A stretch of DNA of 64,000 nucleotides, from assembly GCF_947242115.1 (NCBI RefSeq), contig NC_074725.1, positions 30,481,584-30,545,583 on the forward strand, in the 5' to 3' direction. The translations under genes and the position numbers were made by a program. Below the pieces are notes generated by a model. It worked only from the letters and a program-made list of their open reading frames with translations, did not search any database and had not been told where the DNA came from. Positions 43,655-55,500 of the stretch are shown piece after piece. Each line of letters begins with the position of its first letter. Position 1 is the first letter of the stretch. This stretch comes from Biomphalaria glabrata. Its lineage: Eukaryota; Mollusca; Gastropoda; Planorbidae.

Positions 43655-44170
43655 ATCAGGGCCGGCCCTAGGCATAGCAAACTAGGCAGCCTCCTAAGGC
43701 CTCCTATTGGTGAGGGCCTCGCATAGGACTCATTTTTATAAAAAAAAAAAAAAACGGATCAAAACTTAAACATAACAGAACTCTATGGTTCTATGTCTAC
43801 TAGGCTCATTCACCAAATTTTAGATCTACTTTTTAGACTACATAAGTTGGAAGACCAAAAGTTTTTCTTCCATTCCATAAGATGTCGAAAAACTATTTTT
43901 AGTCTCGTGATTATAAAATGCCTATGAAACACATTCCCCCTAACGGAGCTCTGTGAAATTAACTAATTTGTTGATTTAGATATAGCTACATGCATGTTTT
44001 TAATGGGCTATGTTGCGCGGATGCGTTTCGTTTCTTTGGTTTAAAACTAGAATTAGTTAATTGAGCCGGAAGTACTTTTTTTCCTTATTTTTCGCCCTTA
44101 ATTTTTTGTTTTTCTATTTCCCTATTAATTTAGCATAGGGCTTCCAATTACCTAAGGCCGTCCCTCCACA
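43655..44170. mobile_element. Degraded hAT element, CAGGGCCGGCCC type
   Basis: Begins cagggccggccctaggcata, ends near cctaaggccgtccctcc. AT-rich inside. The target duplication is not clear. Confidence 0.5.
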
Positions 44171-44204
44171 AATCCACAATCATCATTGTAGTTAGTAATC
44201 TCTT

Positions 44205-44430
44205 AACTTAATTTCTATATGCACTACTGTCGCTCTCACAAAAGCTGCAGGACAGTTGAGACCCAAAGACAGGCGCAGGCGACGGAGAATTAACTTGAAT
44301 AGACCGCCGGCGAACCACGGCTTTGTCTGCACGAGATGCGGGAAAATATGTAGGTCGAGACTGTGTTTGCGTAGTCATGTGAAACACTGCACTCATCTTT
44401 AATCTTCGGAATCGAAGACATTGCCATTTT
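44205..44430 (+). mobile_element. LINE 3' end with zinc-finger tail
   Basis: At 44325-44400 the plus strand reads FVCTRCGKICRSRLCLRSHV and continues KHCTH, a Cys-x2-Cys...His-x4-Cys/His finger typical of the end of molluscan LINE proteins. The reverse of the blocks at 9300 and 42585. Confidence 0.72.
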
Positions 44431-44463
44431 TATTATTATTGTCGCTAAAGCTTCAGGGGCGTA

Positions 44464-44466
44464 TGT

Positions 44467-44520
<54 letters not shown>
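44464..44520. repeat. AT dinucleotide microsatellite
   Basis: (at)n of about 50 bases, with smaller runs to 44665. It lies in the 3' region of the minus tetraspanin gene. Confidence 0.95.
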
Positions 44521-44523
<3 letters not shown>

Positions 44524-44583
44524 TGTGTGTGTGTGTGATCATAACAAATGTTATAAAACAAAAATAGTTATAACATGACAATC

Positions 44584-44589
44584 TTTATT
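44584..44589 (-). promoter_or_regulatory. Possible poly(A) signal of the minus tetraspanin gene
   Basis: AATAAA on the minus strand about 350 bases after the stop codon. Other A/T-rich candidates exist, so this is tentative. Confidence 0.3.
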
Positions 44590-44939
44590 ATTTTTCAAAG
44601 TAAAAAAAAAAAGAATCTTTACATTTTATGTGAGGTAAAAATATAACATTATATATATATATATTGAGTATATTGTCGAGTATGCACAGTATAATCAGAG
44701 GGTGGATACAGATGACGGGGTGTTAAAAGTTACAATATTGTATAAAACTATAAAATTACATAACAACATACAAATCAAATTGAGGTAAACAATATAGGCA
44801 GTATCAAAGCACAGGGGAAGAACTATCTCTTGGGTAAGGAAGAGTTCGCAGGCTGCCTGAAGTAAGGGAGAGCTCGCAGGATGTCTGATGTAAGGGAGAG
44901 ATCGCAGGATGCCTTGGGTAAAAGAGAGATAAAAATGTT

Positions 44940-45104
44940 TCAGGGGCGTGAGGCGTTGGTCTCAGCGAACTTCCCAAACACGGTGATCAGCTTGTGGTAC
45001 AGAAGAATGTGAATGAACATGTCAAACAGCTGGAGGAGAGTTGCGATGGAGTAGAAGCCACAGTAGTTGTTCAGCCAGTTGTACAGGACAAAGTAGCAAC
45101 CTTC
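44940..45104 (-). CDS. Minus tetraspanin exon 8: TM4 and stop
   Basis: 165 bases after the acceptor tcttgtcctcag. Encodes EGCYFVLYNWLNNYCGFYS, then ATLLQLFDMFIHILLYHK and a tail to TGA. The first 11 bases (gaaggttgcta) are also part of every unit of the 42-bp array that follows. Confidence 0.94.
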   Translation of the reverse strand, partial: EGCYFVLYNWLNNYCGFYSIATLLQLFDMFIHILLYHKLITVFGKFAETNASRP

Positions 45105-48100
45105 CTGAGGACAAGAGAGAGATGGAGATATATACTAGCAACCTTCCTGAGGACAAGAGAGAGATGGAGATATATACCAGCAACCTTCCTGAGGACAAGA
45201 GAGAGATGGAGATATATACTAGCAACCTTCCTGAGGACAAGAGAGAGATGGAGATATATACCAGCAACCTTCCTGGGGACAAGAGAGAGATGGAGATATA
45301 TACTAGCAATCTTCCTGAGGACAAGAGAGAGATGGAGATATATACCAGCAACCTTCCTGGGGACAAGAGAGAGATGGAGATATATACTAGCAACCTTCCT
45401 GAGGACAAGAGAGAGATGGAGATATATACTAGCAACCTTCCTGAGGACAAGAGAGAGGTGGAGATATATACCAGCAACCTTCCTGAGGACAAGAGAGAGA
45501 TGGAGATATATACTAGCAACCTTCCTGGGGACAAGAGAGAGATGGAGATATATACCAGCAACCTTCCTGGGGACAAGAGAGAGATGGAGATATATACTAG
45601 CAACCTTCCTGAGGACAAGAGAGAGATGGAGATATATACTAGCAACCTTCCTGAGGACAAGAGAAAGGTGGAGATATATACCAGCAACCTTCCTGAGGAC
45701 AAGAGAGAGATGGAGATATATACTAGCAACCTTCCTGGGGACAAGAGAGAGATGGAGATATATACTAGCAACCTTCCTGAGGACAAGAGAGAGATGGAGA
45801 TATATACTAGCAACCTTCCTGGGGACAAGAGAGAGATGGAGATATATACTAGCAACCTTCCTGAGGACAAGAGAGAGATGGAGATATATACTAGCAACCT
45901 TCCTGGGGACAATAGAGAGATGGAGATATATACTAGCAACCTTCCTGAGGACAAGAGAGAGATGGAGATATATACTAGCAACCTTCCTGAGGACAAGAGA
46001 GAGATGGAGATATATACTAGCAACCTTCCTGAGGACAAGAGAGAGATGGAGATATATCCTAGCAACCTTCCTGAGGACAAGAGAGATGGAGATATATACT
46101 AGCAAACTTCCTGAGGACAAGAGAGAGATGGAGATATATACTAGCAACCTTCCTGAGGACAAGAGAAAGATGGAGATATATACTAGCAACCTTCCTGAGG
46201 ACAAGAGAGAGATGGAGATATATATTAGCAACCTTCCTGAGGACAAGAGAGAGATGGAGATATATACTAGCAACCTTCCTGAGGACAAGAGAGAGATGGA
46301 GATATATACTAGCAACCTTCCTGAGGACAAGAGAGAGATGGAGATATATACTAGCAACCTTCCTGAGGAGAAGAGAGAGTGGTGGAATAAATAGCCTTCC
46401 TGTGGCTGAGCGGTAAAGCGTTTGGCTTCCGAATAGGGGTCCCGGGTTCGAATCCTGGTGAAGATTGGGATTTCTTATTTTGGGATCTACCAGGTACGGA
46501 TTTAAGGGAAGGCAGGGCCGCAGAAAAAAAAAAAAGAATTCCTCAGAAGGGATAAAAATATATCAGAATTTCGAAACTAATTTTTTTCCCTTAATTTTTT
46601 AGTTTGAAATTTGTACCGTCAGTATTTAAAATCTTAAGTCTGCTGGCAAACACTGCTGTGATTAAGGAGTGTACGCTTGTAGCATGCTCGGAATATGCCA
46701 ATGCCTTTAAGGATTTACGGCATAAGGGTCTTAAAAATAAAAAAATTACACTTTTTAATATGCATATTATTATTTTTTTAATGAGATAAAACATACAAAT
46801 ACTTTTTTTTTTTTTTTTCGCTCCAAAATATGTTATGCATTTATATATAAAGTATTATCATTCATAAGTTGATCTTTATTAAAGCTTTTGAAAAGGTGTA
46901 GGGGACTCCACAAAAATCCTGCCCCGGGGCCTCTACCTGCCTAAATCCGGCCCTGCAATGTACGACAGAATGAGGTTAACAATAAAACAGTGGCGTAGCT
47001 AGGGTGGGGGGAGGAGGGGGAGAATTTAAAAATCCCCCAAATTAGCGTTCTTTTTACATTAAAAATTAAATATTACGCAAATTGCAGGGGCCCTAAAAGA
47101 AGTCAAACCCCCCCGGGCCTCCAAACGATGGGAAATTCCCGGCTACGCCCCTGCAACAAAATGAACAGAGCTTGACTCTAGATTAACAAAGCGATCAACA
47201 CTGAGTAGTTAAAGCTGTTTTCGTTAGATTTAGGTTTTTCTAAGTCTGTGCTTTTTTTTTATCTATCCCCCCCCCCCCACCTTTTTCCCTATAGGCCCGC
47301 TGTAGCCCATCAAATCAGAATGGACAATTAGTTTCTACGGTCTTCACCCTCCCCCTCCCCCCCCCCCCCACACCTCGACCACTTTGGACACAGGTCTACT
47401 TACCGAGTACGTTCCCTCCCCAGTCATGGCGCATTCCTTGACGGCCTCGAACGCCCCTTTGGAAAGCAGGAACAACGAGACGTTACAGCAGGTAGGAGGG
47501 TACTGAACGAAACAGAGAAATATTGCCTAGTTAGAAAACACTAGATCCATTTTTTTTTATTTCAGTGAAACATTGTCTAGGTAGAAAACACTAGATCAAT
47601 TTTTTTTTTTTACTTCAGTGAAACATTGTCTAGGTAGAAAACACTAGATCAATTTTTTTTTACTTCAGTGAAACACTGTCTAGGTAGAAAACACTTGTTT
47701 TAAGTTGTTTCTTTTCCCGCACTTAAAAAAACACATTAACTAATTTGACAATACGTGTCCACACTAAAGGCTGCTCCGCCTCCAGCTAGCGAAGGGCGGT
47801 TAAAAGGGGTGTAGTAAATTTCATTTCAATAAGTGTACCCGGGCGAGACGGTAGAGTTGCCAGAGGGACTGCTTGTGAATACCAGCTAAGCTTATTTTAA
47901 CATGCTTAATACAAATGCCCGTGCTAGAAGTGTACACAAGATAACTCTAGACTGGAGCACATTAATTAATGACGTCATAATTTTTTTTCTAACATGGCCC
48001 CACCATTTCAAATCTTATCTTCTTCTTCTTATCTTATATAATACAGACGTTACTTCAAAAAAAGAAGATGATTACGTCCTAGGTTGATCCCCATTGTTAC

Positions 48101-49503
48101 TACAGTAGTCTGTGGCTGTTAGGCACGTATAGGGTTAGGCATCGTCACGTCACAATTAGCTTTAAATGTCCAAGGAGGCGACCTTAGAAGTGCGCGGGGG
48201 GGGGGGCCCTGGGAGTGTCAAATCAGGGCCACGAATATCTGAACGATGGGCTGACGATGACAAAAGATTTTCCGTAATCGCGGGGGGGGGCCCTCCTAAG
48301 GCCGCCTCTGAGTGTCCGCCACTTGAAAATAATAAGCGTCTGAAACCAGATGCAGTGGGGAACCTTGGTTGCTAGCATAGCTTCAGCGCTCTTCAAGCTT
48401 TAGAAAGGATAAATACAAAGAAGTAAAAAAAAAAAAACTACCTTAATAAAACAATAATCTATGGATAATGAAAAAAAAATCATGGTCGTGTGGTATGCGC
48501 TCTGAGCTGCAGTCATAGCATGCCGTTTTGCTGGAGTTTGGGCTAGGGTATAAAATCTTCCTTTCTATAAAATAATAAAAAACACAACACCTGTATAGTT
48601 CTACGTCTGCTGTCTGTTTTTAACGAAAATTTCAAATTTGTGTTGGCGGCAAAATTGTATTTCTCTGTGATCCCACAGCATTGACCCTGAAACATATCAA
48701 AATCAATACATATCAAAATAACTAGACATCAAAATCAATACATATCAAAATAATTAGATATCAAAATCAATACATATTAAAATAATTAGATATCAAAATC
48801 AATACATATCAAAATAATTAGATATCAAAATCAATACATATCAAAATAATAAGATATCAAAATCAATACATATCAAAATAATTAGATATCAAAATCAATA
48901 CATATCAAAATAATTAGATATCAAAATCAATACATATCAAAATAATTAGATATCAAAATCAATACATATCAAAATAATTAGATATCAAAATCAATACATA
49001 TCAAAATCAATACATATCAAAATTAATAGATATCAAAATCAATATATATCTAAATTAATACTTATTAAAATTAATACATATCAAAATCAATACATAACCA
49101 AATTAATGCATATCATTTCAATACATATCCCAATCAATCTGGTTCATTTAAGTCACATGACTGGGGTTAACAGGCTTAATTTATAATAATAAGGCTGTTA
49201 TTCGAGTCCCCAAACTGGATTGGATATTCCCGTTCCTTTTGGTCACATCAGCTGCGCGGAGAGGAGGGAACTGTGTGGGGCGACATCGTTCCGACCATAA
49301 ACAATGCCCAGGCTTTCATCTCGCTTTAAAAATTTTCGAGATGAACAATAGTCGTTCTACCACTGAAGGAGTCTATAACTATAACTATAACTATAACCTA
49401 TAACCTATAACTATAACTGTAACTGTAACTATAACTATAACTATAACTATAACTATAACTATTGGAGTCCGAAGATTAAAGACAGTACTGCACTTGAAAG
49501 TGT

Positions 49504-49541
<38 letters not shown>

Positions 49542-52500
49542 GGGGGGGGTTGTGCGTTGGCATAGAGTGGTTAAACGCTATAACTATCCGAGTCCGAATA
49601 TTAAAGAGGAGTACAGTACTTCACTTGAAAGTGTGTGGGGGAGGGGGGGAAGGGGGGTTTGCGCGTTGGCATAGAGTGGTTAAGCGCTTTTCTTCCGTAC
49701 CTTGGTTTCTGGCTCCTGAGAAGAAGTTAGAGACTCGTTGGTGGCTATGCAGTGTGAATGATGCAAGATACGCGTAAGTGTCATAAGCTGTCTTGGGTAC
49801 ACCAGAAGACTCCAGATTGCCAGAGTGAAAAGACATGTTTTTGAAGTGAGTTGGATATTTTTTTTTGTTCAAAATACCATTTTATATTATTCCTTAAGTC
49901 TACTACAATTATTTTAATTTCAAGTTGAATTCGTTCATATTTTAACAAAAGTTATATTTAGTTTTGTCCACAAAGAAGCTATTTCAAGTTTTACAAGTTA
50001 AACTATAATACGCCTACATCGGTTTAGTTGTCTACCAGCAGTTTGGTGCTACAAGTCAACGGCCGTCCACAACACTCATCTGAGCGAATCGATTGTCAAT
50101 ACCAACATCGAATTGACCTACCCACAATGCCAGGATGTCATAGGTCACCGAGAACGTGGAGCTGTCCTCCACCAGATAGACGTCCTTCAACTTGCCCTGC
50201 AGTTGTTTCTTGGCCGCAATGCTGGCTGCCGATGTCTCGTCCATGTAGATATTGGTCACCGTCACCTCCATCAGGACGATGGTGCCGGACACAAGGCTGA
50301 CCAACGGAAGCGTGAACTGGTTTCTGGAATCACACACACACACGCGCGCACACAAGGGACACAATCAGAGATTCAGAGTACAGGATCACCAAAAAAAAAA
50401 ATTAATTAATAATAATAAAACAAATTTTAAACAATTGTTATGGGCTAATCTAATCTGACTTCGACTATGTATCATGTATTACTTAACATTAGCCACAGAA
50501 CATTACAAATTGAATATAGTTGATAACAACTTTCAGTTCTATAAAATGAGATTTTATTAACAACCGGGAAATCCGTCCAGTCTTCCTAAAACGTCGCTAC
50601 ATCAAGTTACTATTCAACTACTATTCAAAATACTGTCTATTTTTAACATAACGCCATGTTCGTTTCTTGTTCGCCTAAGTCTACTAAGTCATTAGTCTTG
50701 TCTTACTACGTCACTACTTTTACCGTCGCTAAAACTATACACACTATATTTATCTCACAAAACTAACCTACTTTCTAAACTAGTACATTACACAATGCAC
50801 ACATTTTTCTCCTTTAGAACAGAGTTTTCCAAGCATTTTCCTTAACGGAATACTTGGCACATTCTGAGTATTTAGCGGAACACTTTGCTTATTTTTTTTT
50901 TAGAGAGATTAATTCACGTGGTGGCCTACTAGTTAATTATTCCAGTAGTTTGTGGAACATCTATTCAGGCGTCGCGGAACACTAGGGTTCCACAGAACAC
51001 AGTTTGGGAAACACGCCTCACAAGCTCGTCCGATTGTGTATCGCTCGTTATTCTTTTAGAAAAGTGAGTCACTCTAAAAAGTGTTAAGTCAAACGAGTTC
51101 AACGAATGTGAATCCCCCCCCCCCCCAAAAAAAAAAACAACTAACAACCTCAAAATAGCTGTTTAGAAAATTCGAGTTTCTCTTATTTCCCAGAAGCGTG
51201 TGGGTTACTTCAAAAAAGTTAAATAAGAAAAAGACATAATGGGGTGGAAGTGGACCGTGTTCGAACCCAAGACCAGGCAGCGGTAAAAACATTTATACAA
51301 CAATCATTCATTAAGTGCAAAAATCCCCATCATTAAAGCCCATATGAGTGAGGGATTGAGAGGCCCAAATCTCCTCCTCCAAGAGCCCTGGAGTGAGACA
51401 AAGCAAAAGTAAAGGTGACCTAGAGAGGTCACCTGAATTACCTTGTGGTCTATAGGGCAGATGTCATCTGTTTCTGTGGCCTACGGTTTACGAGGATGTC
51501 ATGTCACAACTACCAACCGCCTTTACTTTTCCCCAACTTATGTCAGGTACCCCATTAGAGCTGGGTGGACTCAGGCGCCCACAGATTCCGAAATAAAAAA
51601 AAAAATCCCAGTCTTCACCAGGATTAGAACCTGGTACCCACGGTTCGGAAGCCAAGCGCTTTCCGCTCAGCCACCGCGCCTCTAAATGAATAATAAGCAG
51701 ACTATGACTATGTGTGTACTTACTGGTGAATCTGGAAACTCATGTACATCATGGTACACAAAATATGGACAGAGTTCAAGACAATCAAAGCATTACCCAA
51801 AGTCTGAAATATGAACACAGGGGAAAATAAGGACATGTTGGTCAAAGAAAGATCTTATATAACGGCCACATAAAGGGGCGACTTCTGATATGATGCTAAA
51901 CTGATGAATAATCGTATCCATCATCATCATCATCCAGAATAGAGTTCTACAGTCGCAAGCTCTTCGAGATGAACCATAGTCGCAGGGCCGGACTTCGGTA
52001 ATTGGAGGCCCAAGGCGAAGCGAATAAGAAGGCCCTAGGCAAAGTGAATAGTGTGACCCCTAATGAAATCGCCTTCTGTTGGACCGTTGGGGTCATCATT
52101 CAAGAATTGTCGACCGTCTTTCTCCAACCCAAGAAAACTTTAATAAACTAGAACAAATACTAAATAGAGCTGTGAGATTTATAACAAACGAATATTCCAA
52201 TTTGATTTGATTAAGGCCTTAAGTAAAATCACTAAACTTAGAGACACTTCAGGACAGAAGAATACAAATCAAATTATGTCCTGGGTCAAGTCCATTGTTC
52301 CCTTTTCAGACCTTGCGATTTATGTTAAGGTCATCTGTTTCTTTGGCCGTTAACGAGTGTCATCTGGCCAGCACAACGACCAACCGCCTTTAGTTTCTCC
52401 AACTAAAGTCAGGTACTCATTAGAGTTGGGTGGACTCAGGCCGAAAATTCAAAATCCCAGTCTTCAACGAGATTCGAACCCAGGACCCCAGGGTCAAGTC

Positions 52501-55500
52501 ACCAAACATAAACTCCTCCTGGGTCAAGTCACCAAACATAAACTCCTCCTGGGTCAAGTCACCAAACATAAACTCCTCCTGGGTCAAGTCACCAAACATA
52601 AACTCCTCCTGGGTCAAGCCTCCAAAGAAAAAATCATCTTGGTGAAGTCAGCAAATATCAACTCTTGGGTCAGGTCAAACAGATGAACTCACCTGGGCCA
52701 GGTTACCAAAGATGAACTCCTCCAGGGTCAAGTCACCAAAGATGAACTCACCTGGGTCAGGTCACCAAAGATGAACTCACCTGGGTCAGGTCACCAAAGA
52801 TGAATTCTTTCGGCTGCGCTCTGAAGATGACAAACTTCTCGTATTCACTGAAGGCAGGATGGCTCTTAACGCTGTTAGTGACGATGTCAGTGAAGTGGAA
52901 CCGCAGGAGGATGCCGATAAGTATCAGAAACAAGCAAGCCATCTGCCAGGGCAAGAAATGTAACAAGCTACTTCATCAACAAGTCACATAATTCACTAAT
53001 CAATTTACTAAACAAAATCTAGTCAAAAACTTTTCAATGCAGATTTAGTAAACTCCAAAATGCAACAAAAAATGTATAGCTATCACTGTGGCATTTTACG
53101 TCTCGAGAGACGGGTTATAAAAGGGTCGTCGACGGTAATGCAATAAGGAAAGTGGCTTGCACGTGTCGTGTGCACTTAGAACCCCGCCCACCTGTGGCAG
53201 ACCCCCAAGGGCCCTCAGCCAACACGCAATGATCTTCCAATCTGAATTCATGTAAGACTTTCAAAATAAGCACTAAGTATTATTAAGTTATCAGCGGCAC
53301 GGTCATAATTATTGTAATCGCACTTCTATCTCTCAAATGATTTTTTACTACTTCCACCAAACCTTGGTCTTCGATCGGAAAATATTATGATATTACAACC
53401 CCCACATCCAATAGAAGCGCTATAGCTAAGTACACACCCAGATTTACAATATAATATAAGATTTCTCATTAAAAAAACAAAGTGGAAGAGGAAACACTGT
53501 AAACGCATTAGTAACAAGTCATAAAATGTCAAAAAGAAAGCATTCTACATAATCATATTTATATATAAAATATTTAATTGGGGATGAAATGAGCGGGGAT
53601 GAAGTGACCGGGGGATGAAGTGACCAGGGGATGAAGTGACCAGGGGATGAAATGACCGGGGATGAAATGACCGGTCACCGATTCTTGTGGTGTCAGGTAA
53701 AAGAAATAATTTTGCAAAATATCACCTTGATCCGAGATTGGGTGTCGGAGAAAAAACGTTTACACACTTTTGGCCAGACAGACAAGTACATGAACAGATA
53801 TATAGACAGAGTGAGTTGATAGAAGCTTTGTATAAATGTTTGTAAACTCCGCACCTTTGTATTCCCGGCACAGTTGCCATGCGTTTAAAATAAAAACTTG
53901 TTTAACCCGCGGGCTCTATACGGTATATGAATATCGATACAGCATTAACTCTTTCTCTCCGTAATTATTTACCACATTCTGGTGGAATCAACGTTGGTAT
54001 CGTTAGTTAAGGGAGAAAGAGTTAAAGGATAAAACTAAAAGATACATTAAAGGATAAAACTAAAAGGTACATTAAAGGATAAAACTAAAGGATAGGCCTA
54101 CATTAAAGGATAAAACTAAAAGGTACATTAAAGGATAAAACTAAAAGGATACATTAAAGGATAAAACTAAAGGATACATTAAAGGATAAAACTAAAGGAT
54201 ACATTAAAGGATAAAACTAAAGGATACTGACCATTAAAGCAGTGTGCCAGATAAACAAGACTTTGTCAATGATTTTGGAAGATGGTCTTAAATCAAACAA
54301 ATCCGTTGCAGATGACTCATTTCCTTCTTCTGTAAAATAACATTCCAGTTTAAACTGAATTATATAGAGATGTAACTGGTTTATATCGAATATACCAGGT
54401 TTCTATTAATAAAAAACAAAATTACGACTGTGCGGTTGCCAAGTGGTAAAGCGTTTGGCTACTGAACCGATGGTCCCGGGTTCGAATCCTTGGCGATTTT
54501 CAATTTCGGGATATGTAGGGCGTCTCTAATGGTTACCTGTCGTTTGTGCTGTCTACATTACATCCTCGTTAAACCTTGGACCACAGAAACAGATTTCCTT
54601 TACATTATCTGCCCTATAGATGGAAAGGTATCAATTAGGGTACTTTACGCGGTGGCTTAGCGGTAAAGCGAATCCTGGTGAAGACTGGGATTTTTAATTT
54701 CGGGATCTTAGGGGCGCCTCTGAGTCCACCCAGCTCTAATGGGTACCTGACATTAGTTGGGGAAAAGTAAAGGCGGTTGGTCGTTGCGCTGGCCACATGG
54801 CACCCTCGTTAACCGTAGGCCACAGAAACAGATGACCTTTACATCGTCTGCCCTGTAGACCACGAGGTCTGAACGGGGAACTTTCCTTTTTTACGACTGT
54901 ACGGTTCAAACCATGAACTATATGAATGTTGGGGATCAGGGCAAGGTGGCTGAGTGGCTATGCGCTTGTCTTTCGATCCTGGGGTCCCGAGTTCGAATCT
55001 CGGTGAAGTCTGGGATTCGTAAATTTCGGCATTTTTTTTTTTGGGTGCCCCTGAGTAGTTCCAACTCTAATGGGCACCTGACTTTAGCTGGGAAAATTAA
55101 AGGCGGTTGGTTATTGTGCTGGCCACGTGACACCCTGCTCTTGAACCGTTGCCCATGGAAACAGATGACCTTTACATCATCTACCCTTTAGATCGCAAGG
55201 TCTGAAAGGGAAAACTTACTTTTACCATCTAAAAGTTACTGAAGGTTTGCCTAATGTAGAACTTTTGAAAAAGTATCTATTTTTTTATAATTTGCATATA
55301 TGTATAGTTATAAGAAGCAGGGGAAAAAGTGGCACTGGATAGATCCACATGGAGAACGAGCATAAAGGAAGTGCCCCGGATTGCAGGTGTCAAACACAAT
55401 AGTAGAAAGAAGGGTAAAAATGCAATGGCACCTGGTGATTACATATGTCCAACCTGTGACCGCAGCTGTGCATCAAGGATTGGCTTCTTTAATCATACAA

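Noticed and set aside
44994-46394. Open frames of 352-466 codons on both strands
   Set aside because: They are the 42-bp array read in several frames; the unit is 14 codons without a stop in those frames.
46410-46475. tRNA-like gene with A and B boxes
   Set aside because: The head of SINE-1. The same head occurs more than ten times with a common non-tRNA body.
49502-49872. Frame starting MCECVCVCVCV
   Set aside because: A GT microsatellite with G-runs inside an intron.
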